In this document: positions 11,258 to 24,358 of the stretch, piece after piece | How the letters are laid out: each line of letters starts with the position of its first letter | Position numbering within the stretch: position 1 is the first letter of the stretch | Assembly (NCBI GenBank): GCA_905397405.1 | Contig: CAJPVJ010000031.1 | Coordinates: forward strand, 1 to 59,101 | Reading direction: 5' to 3' | Length of the DNA stretch: 59,101 bases | Source of the DNA: Oppiella nova | Lineage: Eukaryota > Arthropoda > Arachnida > Sarcoptiformes > Oppiidae | Position numbers and translations under genes: made by a program | The notes under the pieces: model-generated | Database searches by the model: none | The model's input: the letters and a program-made list of their open reading frames with translations, nothing else | Told to the model about the DNA's origin: nothing

Positions 11258-12671
11258 TTAAACGCCTGCAATGGGCGAGGGAGCAGATGTTGGCAATGGT
11301 TTAAGAGTTGTGCCTTGAATGAGATCCTCATCGCTCTCTCTATTGTTTAAAGTGGTGTTCCGTCCGACACAAGCACTCCTTTCGCTCAGTTGGAGACCAA
11401 CTCTATTGATCTTCAGTCGATCCAAATGCTCGTAAATGTTTTGTCGCGAAGGGTTAGATAGGGTTCCGTCTCGAGACAACAGCCATACGTACTCTGGGGT
11501 CAAATGTAGGCAATAATTATATAGTGGTTCACGTCATTAGCAAAATTAGAAATTTTTCAAAAATATGCCATCATATGCAATTTGTTATTCAATATTCCTA
11601 AACGTGAGCCCTTATCTAGCAATTTTTGAAATATATATTTCGAAAATATTCTTGTTTTTATTAAATCGAAGTTATGTATTGATTATTAGTAGAAAATGGT
11701 CATTTCAAACCAGTTATGCAATAATTTTGCATTAATTTTTGAAATACTTATTATTTTAATTAAACTGAATGGATTAAATTGAAGATAATTTAAATAAATG
11801 GTTAATTATGACTTTGAATAATATAGAATATTTAAAATGACTCTAAATGAAAATTCATTACTAATTAGTTGTATGAATGAGTTTGAATAAATAGATAAGA
11901 AAAGAAAAATGTATTAAAATAATGTATACCTGTGTGGAAGACGCCGGGGAGAAGGGAGTTGGTGCACGAGTAGATCACCGCGTAATCATCGTAATCAGTG
12001 TCTATAACCGTGATGTAAGTGCCCTGAAATGGCACTCCGAAGCCATATCTAACACTGTACTGACCATTCCTCGACACGTCTTGAGGTAATCCATCGCCAT
12101 TTACAGTTAGTGGGAGTCCGGCTCTAGTGATTAGATTAAAGATTATGAAACAAAGTTGAGTCAAAAGATTATGAAACAAAATGTTTCATTGAGAAGTAGA
12201 TGAGTGCATACAGACTGGTGCCCCGAACCGCTACATTAATGCTACCGTCGTTATCATCTGTAATTATTATAAAATTAATTCTTACTTAAATGTGATGTTA
12301 TGTTAACAATTGAGTTTTGCTCAGACCTGAGTAGTCGACGGAAATACATCTCATGACTAAATCGAAAATGGAGGGCGACTTCTCCACTTCAATCCAATGA
12401 CCGAAAAACTGTAGCAAATATACACCAATTTATACATAACATAACAAATTCATGATAGTTTAAATTACTAGTGATAGTGTAATTATGGTGAAAGAATTAA
12501 ATTAAGAATTGAAAAGTTACCAAGTTACAAAGTTAAGAAACTTACTTTAGTCTTATCAAAATCAGAGTGTGGTTTGACTATAGGACAGGGACCCGAACCA
12601 AAGCGCTGACAAAATGACATTTGAAACAAACAAATAGTAAAGAATGCAAAAGTAATTCTCAACGAATACAT
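11258..12671 (-). CDS. Secreted lipocalin, apolipoprotein D / Lazarillo-like
   Basis: Minus-strand exons, in order of transcription: 12671-12546, 12408-12327, 12257-12212, 12123-11930 and 11493-11258; 227 residues. Residues 1-21 are a signal peptide (ends QMSFC). The mature start carries GPCPIVKP, then the lipocalin G-x-W motif as FFGHWIEVEKSP at about 43-54, RCISVDYS, and the TDY motif region TDYDDYAVIYSC characteristic of ApoD. After EYVWLLSRDG comes a helix-like stretch and a late Cys (SERSACVG) that should pair with an N-terminal Cys, as in ApoD. A polar C-terminal extension of about 30 residues follows. Lipocalins bind small hydrophobic ligands (lipids, retinoids, bilins) in a beta barrel and are secreted; the ligand here is unknown. 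Its stop faces the receptor gene's stop. Confidence 0.88.
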
Positions 12672-12765
12672 TGTTATAAAATGAATAATCTCTGGAATCA
12701 AATAAAAGACAAAATAATGGTTGAGAATAATGTCAGTAAGTGTTTGTCAGAGAGAATGAACGCTG

Positions 12766-12772
12766 TTTTATA
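12766..12772 (-). promoter_or_regulatory. Possible TATA box of the lipocalin gene
   Basis: On the minus strand TATAAAA (flanked as CATATAAAAC) sits 95-101 bp upstream of the lipocalin ATG. This leaves room for a start site about 30 bp downstream and a short 5' leader. No GT donor suitable for a leader intron lies between, so an unspliced leader is likely. Confidence 0.45.
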
Positions 12773-14390
12773 TGTGCCGTTAATATAGAGCAACAAATCG
12801 TAACTTTTTTTGTTAAAATTACCAGAAATTCAAGTCACAGAAGAGGATGCGATTCACTATTGGGTCAGAAGTTAGCTATACTTAGTGTACTTATTCGCTA
12901 ACATCAAGAGATATATGGCTTATACAGTAAGTGTGCATTTCTAATAGAAATCTTCTATCAAATATTGTCTGAAAAGACATTTTGTCCAAAAAGAAAGTAT
13001 TTCATTAAATTGCTTACACATCCCAATTGACTTTTAGACATATTTCAGTTTTAAAAAATCTTTATTTAAATTTTTCAAAATAAAGTCAGTTCTCAACCAA
13101 TCGGATAGTTTAAGCAATAGTTTGACAAATTTAGTAATTATCAAAGCCTATAATTTATGGAAATCATCATAAGTGCTAAATTAAATCCAAATTGATTTTA
13201 GTTTCAAAACTTGTAGTTAAATAGGTTTGAATTTGTTTTTAACCAAAAAGACAAAATGTGTTTAAATGTCGTCTTATTTATCAAATCCGGGAATTAATCC
13301 GATTGTGATCTTCATTCCTCTCATTTTGGATGTCATTTGAATGCCATTCAATGCCAAATGAAAGGTCATTACAACAGTATATGTTATATAACTTATAAAC
13401 TGTATGTTTATAATGCAGTTATTTATCTGAATCTGGTTTTACTCAATAGTAGAGCACATGAGACCAGATTCAGAGTCTTTCCACTACTGTTTCACTCAAA
13501 AAGTTGCTGAAAATCATGGCATCTCTCCCAAGAATATCACATTCACTTCATTATTATAATTATTACAAACATTATTTCAAGTTTATTACAGGTTTTAAGT
13601 TTAGAATAGCTTTTATTTAAATGCAAGTTCAGTCAAATACCATAATATGCAATAATCAAGGCAATTTTCTTAATTTAATCTTTTTATGCTATACTTGTTC
13701 ACTTATTTTTAAAAATTATAATTATTCTCTATTAGAGATATTAATAATATTATGTTGTCTTATACTATACAGTATATAAAATTTATATTATAAATCAATA
13801 CTTATGATAAATCTATTACGAAAATTGATGAAAATAATGAAACAATAATGAGTTTATTTCTCACTTTTCTTAATATGATTTCAAAGAAAAGTTTAGTTTT
13901 ATGTAATTTCAAAATTATAAACACATTATTAAGAATAGTAATAATTTATCACATTAATCAATGTTGACTTGAGGTCGCATAAAACTGCAAATCCATTTTA
14001 TGTAAATTATTTTATATAAATCCAAAAACGTCTTAAGGTATTAAGATAAATATAATTTATATTTATAATTACAAAAAACAAAATTAAACGCTTAAGTAGT
14101 TTGCATAAAAAATATTCAAATTATTCAATCATCTTAAAATAGTTTAATGAAAAAATCTTTCATTAAAATTATAAAACTTAAAAAATTTGAAATATTAATT
14201 ACTGTCAACTACTATAAATCAACTTTAAATATAATAATCGATGTTAGAAATTGTTAAATTTCAATATATTTTTAATCACTTTTACAATATATTAAATATT
14301 ATCGAAAATTAAATCCTATATACAAATGAAGTGTTAAAAAGATCAAAGACTTAATAAATTAACAAAAATATGAATTTATAACTAAAAGAG
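12773..14390. other. Intergenic region between lipocalin and UBAC2 genes
   Basis: AT-rich DNA without a supported gene. It holds the upstream sequence of the lipocalin gene and the 3' flank of the UBAC2 gene. The part nearest UBAC2 (13650-14390) is especially AT-rich. Confidence 0.5.
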
Positions 14391-15915
14391 TTACGATTCG
14401 CTGAGAAGTATATTTGTGGCCAAATTCATGTCGTTGTTGGACCGCTGAAGGGCTCGAACCACGTTCTGCCGGCTGAACCCCATCTCCACTAATGTGGTCA
14501 CGTGTTCGGCATTCGTGGAACCGCTCGCTTCAGAATTGGCAGAAGCGCTGGACGACTGCGCGCTTAAATCGTTTTGCCGTCGGTTTGGAAAGACATTTGA
14601 ATCGTTTCGTGGATTCATTTCTGCAAATCGGCTGAAAAGCATCTGTTGTTCCGCTAATTCTATCTGTTGTTGTCTTTGGATCTCAAACGTGGCGCCCATT
14701 TGTATGGGACTCTCGGCCGGTGGTCCCGAACACAAGAGCCCTCCCAACACTTTGCTCACTACAGACGCCACACATTTGGGAACTTTGATGATATCGCAGA
14801 CATGGAAGACATTCCAGCGACAGATGAAACCCGTTACGAGTCCAGAGACGGCACAAACAATACTACTGTTCGTCGATATCATCGCCTGAATCACAACAAA
14901 CCATTCAAACGTTAAATACCATTACAAACATGTCATGCAATGCAATGTCTAGTAATTATGAAACAATTATTAGATACAGTAATTGGTATTGAATTCATAG
15001 TGATTAACATTAAGATCACACTTTGCTACATCAAACTTATTAAAATATTCTAGGTTATTTATAGAACAAAAGCCAAATTGTTTAGATAATCTGAGACACA
15101 TTATCATTAGTTTAATTTAATTATCATTTTGTGTATTAATTGATGTGAAATTGTGGTCAAACCTGAAGGCCGAGGAGGTATGTCAAGGATTTAGCGTTTA
15201 TAGGAATTCCCAGGAATGGTGTGCTGTGTAGCGCCGGGACATCGAAGTAATAGTTGACGAAAAGTGCAAATATTATATTAAATCTATAAAAGGGAGACAT
15301 TTGCGTGAAATTCAGTGCATATAGAGTTGAGTGGACTTACGGTCCGGGCGTTAAGTATTCAATGTCTGTCACATTGAGTGCATTGAGAGCCCAGACTAAT
15401 GACACTTCCAGTAGTGAAGAGATGGTAAAACACGCCAACAGATAGGACTAAGACATAGACATGCCATCAGATGCTTCAATGGTCACTGATTTGACGCAAA
15501 ACTCACCGAATATTTGTTTGATCCAAACCTGCGCTCAAAGACACGTAAGTAATAGAGTAGAAGACATCCGCAGACCATGTCTTTCATGTCTGCGAACACC
15601 ATCTTCGAGACCATCAGTCGCCACAACTGTCACACCATTCAATCAAATCAATCATTAGATCAATCATTAGGACAACAATTGTATGAAACCTGATGTCTGA
15701 AGAGGATGTCATTGACACTGCAGACCATAAGATGTCTATAATTGGCGACAATCGGCACATGAAGTGCACCGCAACTCAACATCAGTGATGACAGCAATGT
15801 CTTCGTTATGGGAATCTTGTCTTAAACCACAAACACATCATATGTTAAACACAATCAATGAATGGTTGAGACAATACTTACAGAAACCCAAAGAGTTGTA
15901 CACAAGAGTTGCCAT
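14391..15915 (-). CDS. UBAC2: UBAC2-like ER membrane pseudoprotease with C-terminal UBA domain
   Basis: Minus-strand exons in order: 15915-15882, 15820-15690, 15626-15507, 15447-15341, 15283-15163 and 14885-14391; 335 residues against 344 in the human protein. All phases close. The N-terminal part is a rhomboid-like set of membrane helices, with YKIPITKTLLSS near the start, LWRLMVSKMVFADMKDMVCG, and VFERRFGSNKYSSYLLACF, matching human RLICGRIICLDLKDTFCSS and IFERRYGSRKF by position. The conserved MGATFEIQRQQQIELAEQQM stretch follows, then FSRFAEMNPR, an Asn/Ser-rich linker, and a UBA domain in the last 40 residues (LVEMGFSRQNVVRALQRSNN). Known role of the family: an inactive rhomboid of the ER that takes part in ER-associated degradation and retains UBXD8; the UBA domain binds ubiquitin. 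No catalytic Ser-His pair is expected or seen. Confidence 0.93.
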
Positions 15916-16047
15916 TATTTAGAGTCAAGTGATCACTGGTGAAGAGATATACTTGAATTGAATGCAAAATTGCGGACAAAAACCAATTCAATGATCACTT
16001 AATTGTGTTTATGTTGTCATCTGTAGTGCACTCATCACGACACTCAC

Positions 16048-16083
16048 CAACAGCTGCCACCACTGTCTCCATGCACTGCTATA
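16048..16083 (-). other. Possible 5' noncoding exon of UBAC2
   Basis: On the minus strand a strong donor, TTG|GTGAGTG, ends a GC-rich stretch 133 bp upstream of the UBAC2 ATG, and AG dinucleotides after pyrimidine-rich sequence offer acceptors between. An ATG within the stretch opens a short frame that does not join the UBAC2 frame across the acceptor tested, so it would be an upstream ORF. The upper boundary is a guess. Confidence 0.3.
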
Positions 16084-18337
16084 TCATCCAATTCCCTAAA
16101 TATGACATTGGTCATATCATATTCTTGCTTACCATGCTAACTTATACCTTGTTATTCTATCGTTTTTGCTTACATACAAGTAGTTTGACAGTTTCTAAGT
16201 TATTTGTGTTTTAAAAAGTTGCTAGTTTAACATAAAGTGTCTAATTATTTGTGATTACAAAGGAAACAGATATAGAGGGTTCACATAATATGCCCCAAAT
16301 TGTTGTCAATCTAACTATAAGTTTATTCTTATTATCCGTTAAATTTATCCCTAATTTAAAATAGTAAAACACTGTTTATTTGATTGTAATTAAATTATAT
16401 GTCAATGAGTGGTATAAAGGATCAAATTAGACACCAAGAATTTAACTATTAATATAAACACTAGATTTCGACACATTTTGCAAAGTTTAGGCACACTTTT
16501 GTATGAATACTTTTGTCGTGATTCTTGAATTAACTGTAATCACAATTATATTATTATTATACAATGAATCCTACCATTGATTAAATATAGTTCTTGATTG
16601 GTCTCTTTAATTTGAAAACATTTAAAACAGTTTTATAACTTTTATTATTATAAAACGTGTGATTCTACTGGAGTTAAGTATAGACTATAAAGAATTTGTG
16701 ACAAGTTCCTATAGATTGAATGCTATTCATTATAAGTTACTTTAGTGTAAATTGAAGTTGAATTTGAAGTAAACTGTATTACAATCTGTTAATAATTTGC
16801 AGAATAAAACAAAACAAGTTGTGATATATTGAAGCCATATATAATTGTGTGTAATTGATATGCATGTATAAAAAGTGGCCAATTTTGGACCTCTTTCTAG
16901 GATGGGGTCAGGTTTGAAGTGATGTCAGTTCTGTACACATCTCTAATACACATAATATAAACTCAATTATTAATTTAATGAATAATTAATTGTTTGTTGT
17001 TTTGCATTGTATTTCATCATTATATAGAGATTGTGAGGCAAACTGTAATGAATACTTTAGATACGGTCTGAAAGCATACAACTCTGGGGTCATAGGAGAG
17101 GGTCGTCACCACAACCAACACCACGTTTTGGACACAACACTCAGTTCAACCAGTTTTTTGTTTTAGAATTTAATATTTTTAACTTTAAATTAATGTATTT
17201 ATTTATCTAATACTTGTAAAAATGTATGTTTTTATGAATAATATTAGTGCATTAATGTAAATTTAATTAATGCATAAATTATTAAAATACTGTATAAATT
17301 TAGAAAAAGAAAAACTTTAAATTTTTTATAAATACATGAAGTATTCATGCGATTGAATATAACACGAAAATACACAGCCTTTTGAGGGAAAGAGAACTTT
17401 ATTTGAATGAAAATATGTTTTGATTTGAAAAATATCTTCAAATTAAACGATTTAATGATTCAAATAAAAAGATTGATTTCGTTTTTGGATCAATAATTTG
17501 TTTCTGAACTGAATGTAAATGATTTTTTGAGTGCAAAAGCAGAAGGAATTTATCGATTGAATTAAAAAGAGATGAGAATTATATTAAGACTAGACTCCGA
17601 AACATTAATTTTTGCCTCAAAACTAATGATGAAATTAAAAAATTGGAAAAAACCTAAGAATTGAGTTCTGATGGGAAAATAGTAATGAAATGTTTGGTAG
17701 GGATGAGGAGTCCCTTCTAATGACTCCCTTTCCATAACATTAGAGTTGTGTTGAAAAAAAGGAAAATTCGGTTTTCAATGAGTTCTGTATTCTCTGAAGT
17801 ATAGAGTTTTTAATCTACGATAAAGTATAGCAACGATTACGTGCACTAAACGGTATTAATATTAGACTTTTGTATTAATACACTTATATTCATACGAACA
17901 TCACATTTATATTAACTTTATGTTGAATTAATATTCGCATAACTATTATTATTTGAACAAAAAAAGTGACATTTAATAAATGTAGAGAAAAACTTCAGAC
18001 AAAGTGATAACAAATGCAAATAGAAATAAATGTAATGAAGAAACGGAATACAAAAGAATGTGTTGTGTTGTGTTGGGTGGGGTGTTGGAGCACATTATGC
18101 TCTCCCCTTCCCTTCTATACTACTTTCAAAGTATTATTACATTACAACTATATATCAATTCTTAATATCTTTGTATTCTTTTTATGCTTTGACGCCCTTT
18201 TCGTAACAATAGCTGTGCAATAGTTTTGGCACTAAAATAAATGGACACCGAAAGCAGACATCGAAATGCGGCAAAGACTTCATCGATTAAACATGAATTC
18301 AGGAAATGAATGCAAGCAATGGGATGCTGTTCTGTCA

Positions 18338-18414
18338 GCACTACCAGTGCTCCACTACTCTATCATCTCATCTCACTATTCATCCCTACCAGTGCTGTAT
18401 AGTATACCAGTGCT
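18338..18414 (+). promoter_or_regulatory. Cluster of three TACCAGTGCT motifs
   Basis: Three exact copies of TACCAGTGCT (18342-18351, 18387-18396, 18405-18414) lie within 77 bp. The first forms an inverted repeat with the preceding AGCACT (AGCACT-acc-AGTGCT). This is a candidate protein-binding cluster; the binding factor is unknown. Confidence 0.4.
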
Positions 18415-20742
18415 GCACCTTTTCTTATATTAATTTTACCCCACATTCAATATAAACGGCAAATATTGATATGATATATACTTTTAGTGTATATATTGTT
18501 AGAAACAATGCCTTTAGCTATACAACACCCAAACGCACCGCACATTCAACAGTCAGTTTCACTTTTGCCTATTTTTCGCAATGAAAGGTAAAAAGTGCGA
18601 TAAGCCATATGTATTGTACCTCCAAATAGCTTTTTACACAATGTTTAGTGAATTATAACTTATTTGATATAACTTTATATTCAACAGTAATATTCTATTA
18701 GACAATGAATGATAGAAATGCATATAAACGTAATTCTAATTCATATAAACCTGTCAAATATTGTTCAAAGCTTTTGAATATGACTGAGCTTTTAGAGCGA
18801 TTGTCGGGGTATAGTATGTCCTCTACTGTAGTACTCTATGTCTGTGTGTCTGTACGTCTCCCCCGTCACAGTCGTACACAACGTATCAGTAATGGAGGAC
18901 CCAATCAATGATATGACCGATAAGGATATGGTCTAAAAAAGCAAACCATCTGTCGATGTTTTACACTATGTTTGAATGCATTTCAATAACTATGACTTCT
19001 GACAAATGAATATGAAAAATGTTTGAATCAAACACTTATATGTTTAAGTTTAAGGAAATTGAGTGTTCAGTTCAGGTCTCTTCTCATTTCAATATGAATA
19101 ATATGAATGTGTTATCAATAATATGGTTCCCATGATTTTGTCCCTATTTCGGCACAAAACTCTTAAAATTCAGTTTTATTTATCATTTTAATTCTCATAA
19201 AGTTGTTCCGAAAAATTTAATTTATTTTCACATTTTCTGGGAAATTATTTTAAATAAGTTTTTGCAATAATTATAGTTATTTTGTGATTAGAAGAAAGCG
19301 AAGAATGTATTTATTGATAGATTGATCCAAAAAATAGTTAAAATAAAAATTATCTCTAAAGAATTGGATGCAATGCTTTCCAATCCCATAATTTCTCTGC
19401 ATTTAGAGTCATATTGTTTGAGCCCATTGTGTGGGGACGACACCATCACTACCACCACTTTTATGGTAAATGATTGATGATTACGAAAAACTCTCATTTT
19501 TCTTAGGCTTTAATTTATAGCAAAATATTTAGCTCCAAACAAACTATTAACGAGTAATCGTTACGCTTTGAGTTTCAGTTTCACTCATACATAGTCTCAT
19601 ACATAGTCTTCCCTTATGTTTGTATAAATACACTACAATTTTTACCATAGATCTGACTTACCTGTGTAGACATATACCTGTAGGCTATGACTGGAGATTA
19701 AATAATATAATAATGGCTATTCTATAGCACTACAGACATTGCCGTTCATTGATATGTCAAACCATTGAAATTCATTTATAATCTTTTTGAAACACAATAA
19801 ATATAGCATTGAATTATATTTTATGACTTTTGTTCCGACAATTTGACAAATTTTCATATCAAATGACTTAATTATAGAGTCTAATCATATCTATAATAGC
19901 TAATTGTATGCATCGAAAACAAAGTGATTTCACAATTTAACAATAAATGATTTCATTTTCGCTAAAAAACATATAATTATTAAAATATTGAATTTATTTT
20001 TATAGAATCTTTATAAATGGATAAAATTATAGCTTTTATGTAATGAGTGAATTTAATTTATACTATAGACACAAAATTCAATTATATTTTATTTATATCC
20101 AACAGTTGTGTCTTGGCATAAGATTACTCGATAAGTTTGAATGAAATTTGAAATATAATATTCTTGTCATTCAAATGAGCGAAAGCCTGCTGTGTATCGA
20201 TGCGAGCCTTGAAACGAGAAATGATTTTTGATTGAAAATTAATTAGATTATGACTCAGAAAAACAATCATATTTTAATGCAAATCATGGCATTAGGTGTG
20301 ACATAAGGCTGAAGAATAAGTAAAGCATTTGTAAACAAGAGTACAATTTGTTGGCGGAGAGTCTCTCAGAGAATTGCACTCAAAGTGAAAGTAATTTATT
20401 TGAATGATTTAACATGTATTGCATGAATGCAGGGCTAACTCACTGCAAATGTAGACTCAAATGGATTCCATTGTAGCATAAGTTACATTAAATGTAATTA
20501 TTTCTAACTATAATTACTAGTAATTAATTAAATGTTTTACTCGCGACTCATTCATCATTAATTTGGATTAAATTCTAGTGAGTGTTAAGTGGATCATAAT
20601 ATTAATGTGTGGCAACACTACTACTAACACTATAAACTGTGTTTTATACCATTAGACGATTGCAACAAATTAAGAGCAACTCTTTACTGGCATACGATTC
20701 CTAATGTAATTGCATGTACTCTACAGACTATACTACAGAATA

Positions 20743-20830
20743 TTGTATGCATACATACATAGCATACATACAGACATACAGTGCGGCTCTCTATCTATCT
20801 ATGGATGTGTATATTGGATGTATGGATGCA
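20743..20830 (+). repeat. CATA/TCTA/GGAT simple-repeat patch
   Basis: Successive short runs of ACATACAT, TCTATCTATCTA and GGATGTAT make a compound tetranucleotide-rich patch. It is not a clean microsatellite. Confidence 0.6.
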
Positions 20831-21145
20831 GAAGTGGATGTTGTGGTGATTGTGCAGATGCCACACATTTATACACTTACCCAATGAGATAAGAAGTTTT
20901 AAAAACGGTGTGCTCTCAACGATAAGCGGAACTACACTAACACTACATCCAATACATGCAATACATATCGCAATACAGATTCACAGCACAAAAGAAAGAA
21001 AGAAAAGATTGCGATATAAGGCATACCATATACTAGTATACCGTATATGAAGCATATGGTAATGGCTTTATGCAAAATTTGACTTTTTAGTAGTGAAACG
21101 ATAACAGTGCAAAGTGGAAATGCACTTTTATTATGAATACAGCAT

Positions 21146-21180
21146 AAGCACTGTTAGTATAGCACTGTTAGCACTGTTAC
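21146..21180 (+). repeat. Three tandem copies of an AGCACTGTTA motif
   Basis: AGCACTGTTA-like units repeat three times in about 35 bp. In reverse complement they read TAACAGTGCT, one base from the TACCAGTGCT motif found elsewhere in the dac flanks. Confidence 0.65.
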
Positions 21181-24100
21181 CAACATTACGACTGACTCTC
21201 ATCTTTAGCAGATTCACTACTATCTGATGCAGTGATGCCTCGCATTCGGCATTTAAACGCCTTAAACACTACTTTCATATTTCAATATTTCTCTCTATTG
21301 TGCCCTAAACTGCAACTTATATTAATAATAGGATAACCATTTCACTCGACAATATAAAGAGCAATACTCCATAGAATAGACAATATTTCGCATCAAAAAC
21401 ACTATTATTTAAGAGAAACAATAAATAACACAAAAATCTCATTCTATGGACTAATGTTATGTTTTTCTCAGAATTTCATTTTAATGTTTTATGGCTTCAC
21501 TTAACTATCTATACGTTAGATATATCACAATACGTTAACTTATTTTCTACTTTCCCTTCACTTTATTGTATAATCAAATGTACTTTTAAATTGATTAATA
21601 CAAGTCTATTGTGACACAAATATCTCACTCCGTTCTGTCGTTAATGAATATTTAAATTGAGAAAACCTTAGTTTATATAACAAACTCATCAAATGAATGT
21701 TACTTTTCATGACTTTATTTTTCATAAAAGAAACAACTCTTTGTTTTACAGACAATTATTTTGTTTTATTTTCTTCTTTTATTACTCATCTCATTATGAA
21801 CTGCAGATGCGGTGGAGAGAGAGAGAGAGAGATCTTAAATCGATTGATAGAGAAATAATGAATAATAGGAGAAACAATCAATTTATGTTAGAAGTCAGTC
21901 AAGTGGGAAGTGATCCGCAAAATCAGAATTTTAAATTTACAATATTTTTGAGTATCGCTTCACAAGTAAATGGCTTTTGCTTGTTATGCCTAATGCTCTT
22001 CCACTGTAATGTTGTAATGCTATTCGTTTGCATTTCAAAAATGTATTTTCACTCCTAATCTCTGAGCGCTTATATTCTTTTGTCAGATTTGAAAATAAGG
22101 CTACTATTGCACTCAACTAAGTATCTCACATCACACTAACACTATTCAAATCATACCACAACTTTCATACCAATTGAATATCACAACCAATTTCTCTTTT
22201 CGCCTCTATTTGTGTCATAATTCATAATATTATTGGTATATAAAAGAGACTGTTTCTCCTTACAGTGCCGTGTTTTGCGAATTATAATGCTATACAGACT
22301 TATTGCCAAAACACAAATTACTCTTATTATTGCAATAAAACATAAATGCTTCCGATTTATGGCAACAAATGTCAAATTGTTTTAACATTTAAAATAATAC
22401 TTGTTTACTGTATTGCTCAATAATAATATTACAATAATACTTGTTTTACTAGTATAACTAAATTAATAGCAATTTAAAAGACCATTATTAAAATATTATT
22501 ATATTTATTAAACATATAAACATGAAAATGTATTTATTCTTAAATTGGCTAAAAATGTGAATGAATTTTGAAAAGACATAAAGGTTATAAGTAATTGATA
22601 GTTTAAAACCACAATTAATATTATTATATAAATTGATTTGAACATGAAAATTAGTAAAAATTTAAAATTTAAAAAACATAATTTACAATAAATTAGGTCT
22701 GATTATCGACTCATAAATGGAGAATTGATGAGAAACTATAATTAGTGAATGAGTGAAATGAGTGGAAAGGCTGCTTCTCTAGATTCAGGCACCGATCAGT
22801 TCATAAAACGTTAATAACCTCTAAAAAGCTTTAAGAAATTTATTCAACTGTTTTTTATTTGAAATTTATTAAACGATTAATTAATGAGAACCTCCTATAG
22901 TATACATGACTATAGAAAACATAACTAATTTTGTGCTAACTTTTCTTATATATTATGTTACTTTTGAATAAATAAATTTGAATATACATTATATGACATG
23001 TGAAACGATATTCCCGTTCATTTTTGCGAAAATATTCTTTTGGTAATAAATCTTTTGCAAAATATTTTTACTCGTTTTCTTATAAGTTATAATTAAAAAT
23101 TTTATTAAAAATTAATAAACACAAGAATTGATTGCATTCTATCGATTTGCTTGACTTCAAGTAATTTAATACCTTTTAATTTATGACAAAAGAATTAATT
23201 ATATAAAAATAAAAATTCAAAAGAAATAGTAAAATTTAAGTAATTTTACAAAAAATTTATTAAAACTAGTATTTTGGCATTTCCTTAACTAACAATTAAT
23301 AAAAGTTATATTATTTAAAAATTCTCATGTAATGAATAAAAAGAAACTCTTTTTCAAAAATATATAATATATAATATTTATTTAAAATTAAAGTACTTTT
23401 GAATTGTAGACACAATAATTTGATTGACTTAATATCATATATCTTAGTTTAACATATTATTCTCAGATAATTGTTACAGAGATAAGAAAACTCATTTGAA
23501 AATTGTATATTAAAACAATAAAATAAAATTTTTATATTGTATTAGCATTACTAAATATAACTTTAAATTAAATTGTATAAAATGGGTGAAAAAGTACCGG
23601 TAATTAGAACAGATCATAATCTGTTATTTATAATTTTTAAAATATTCTTTGAATATTGTCAACAATTGCAGTTATTTTTGATTTTCTATTAAAGAATAAT
23701 TCTGTAAATACAAAGAAACTAAGTTACTATACATACAGAGATGAATACATTTTTATATAGACAATACATTTTGTTAGAATTGTATGGCTCACAACATTTA
23801 CAACTGTGTATTTATAAATGTCTAAATTCATTATACCTTTGAAAGAGACCCCACAGCTGTAATGTTGTAATGTTGAGTAAATCATCCCTAAATAGGTGTG
23901 ATTTAATTTAGATTTAAAATTTAAAATTATTTGTCATTATTTTTAAAAGCAATTAAATATTTTACAGCTTTATATATATAGAATAGAAATGAGAAACTCA
24001 TAAAATGTTTAATTCATATGAAAGTCTATTAAAGCATACAATAAGTAGTAAAACATTGTTTGGATGTTTTAGTGAAAAGTCTAAATGAGAAAATAGTCTG

Positions 24101-24313
24101 CATTTGAGTGTTGGAAATGGATGGAAAGGTAACAAACGTATAATTAAGGCGGAATCACAATTAAATAACTGTCAGAAATAAATAGATTACTTGCGTTCAC
24201 ATCGCATACAAACTTGTCTCACAATATGTAAGCTATAAATTCACTATTTTTTGGGAAAAACTATTAAAAAACATAAAACATGGATCGGATCGAAGTTGTA
24301 TTAGTAGATCATT

Positions 24314-24314
24314 A

Positions 24315-24358
<44 letters not shown>
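24314..24358 (+). repeat. (TC)n microsatellite
   Basis: About 45 bp of TC dinucleotide with one TTT interruption. It is the leftmost of the long GA/CT tracts that surround dac. Confidence 0.9.

Noticed and set aside
14494-14889. 131-codon plus-strand frame
   Set aside because: It is the antisense shadow of UBAC2 exon 6.
18892-18936. Short frame MEDPINDMTDKDMV after a GC-richer patch
   Set aside because: Only 14 codons, with no good donor before the stop and no partner exon found.
20173-20229. Short frame MSESLLCIDASLETRNDF
   Set aside because: Eighteen codons with balanced composition, but no signal, donor or neighbour to support it.
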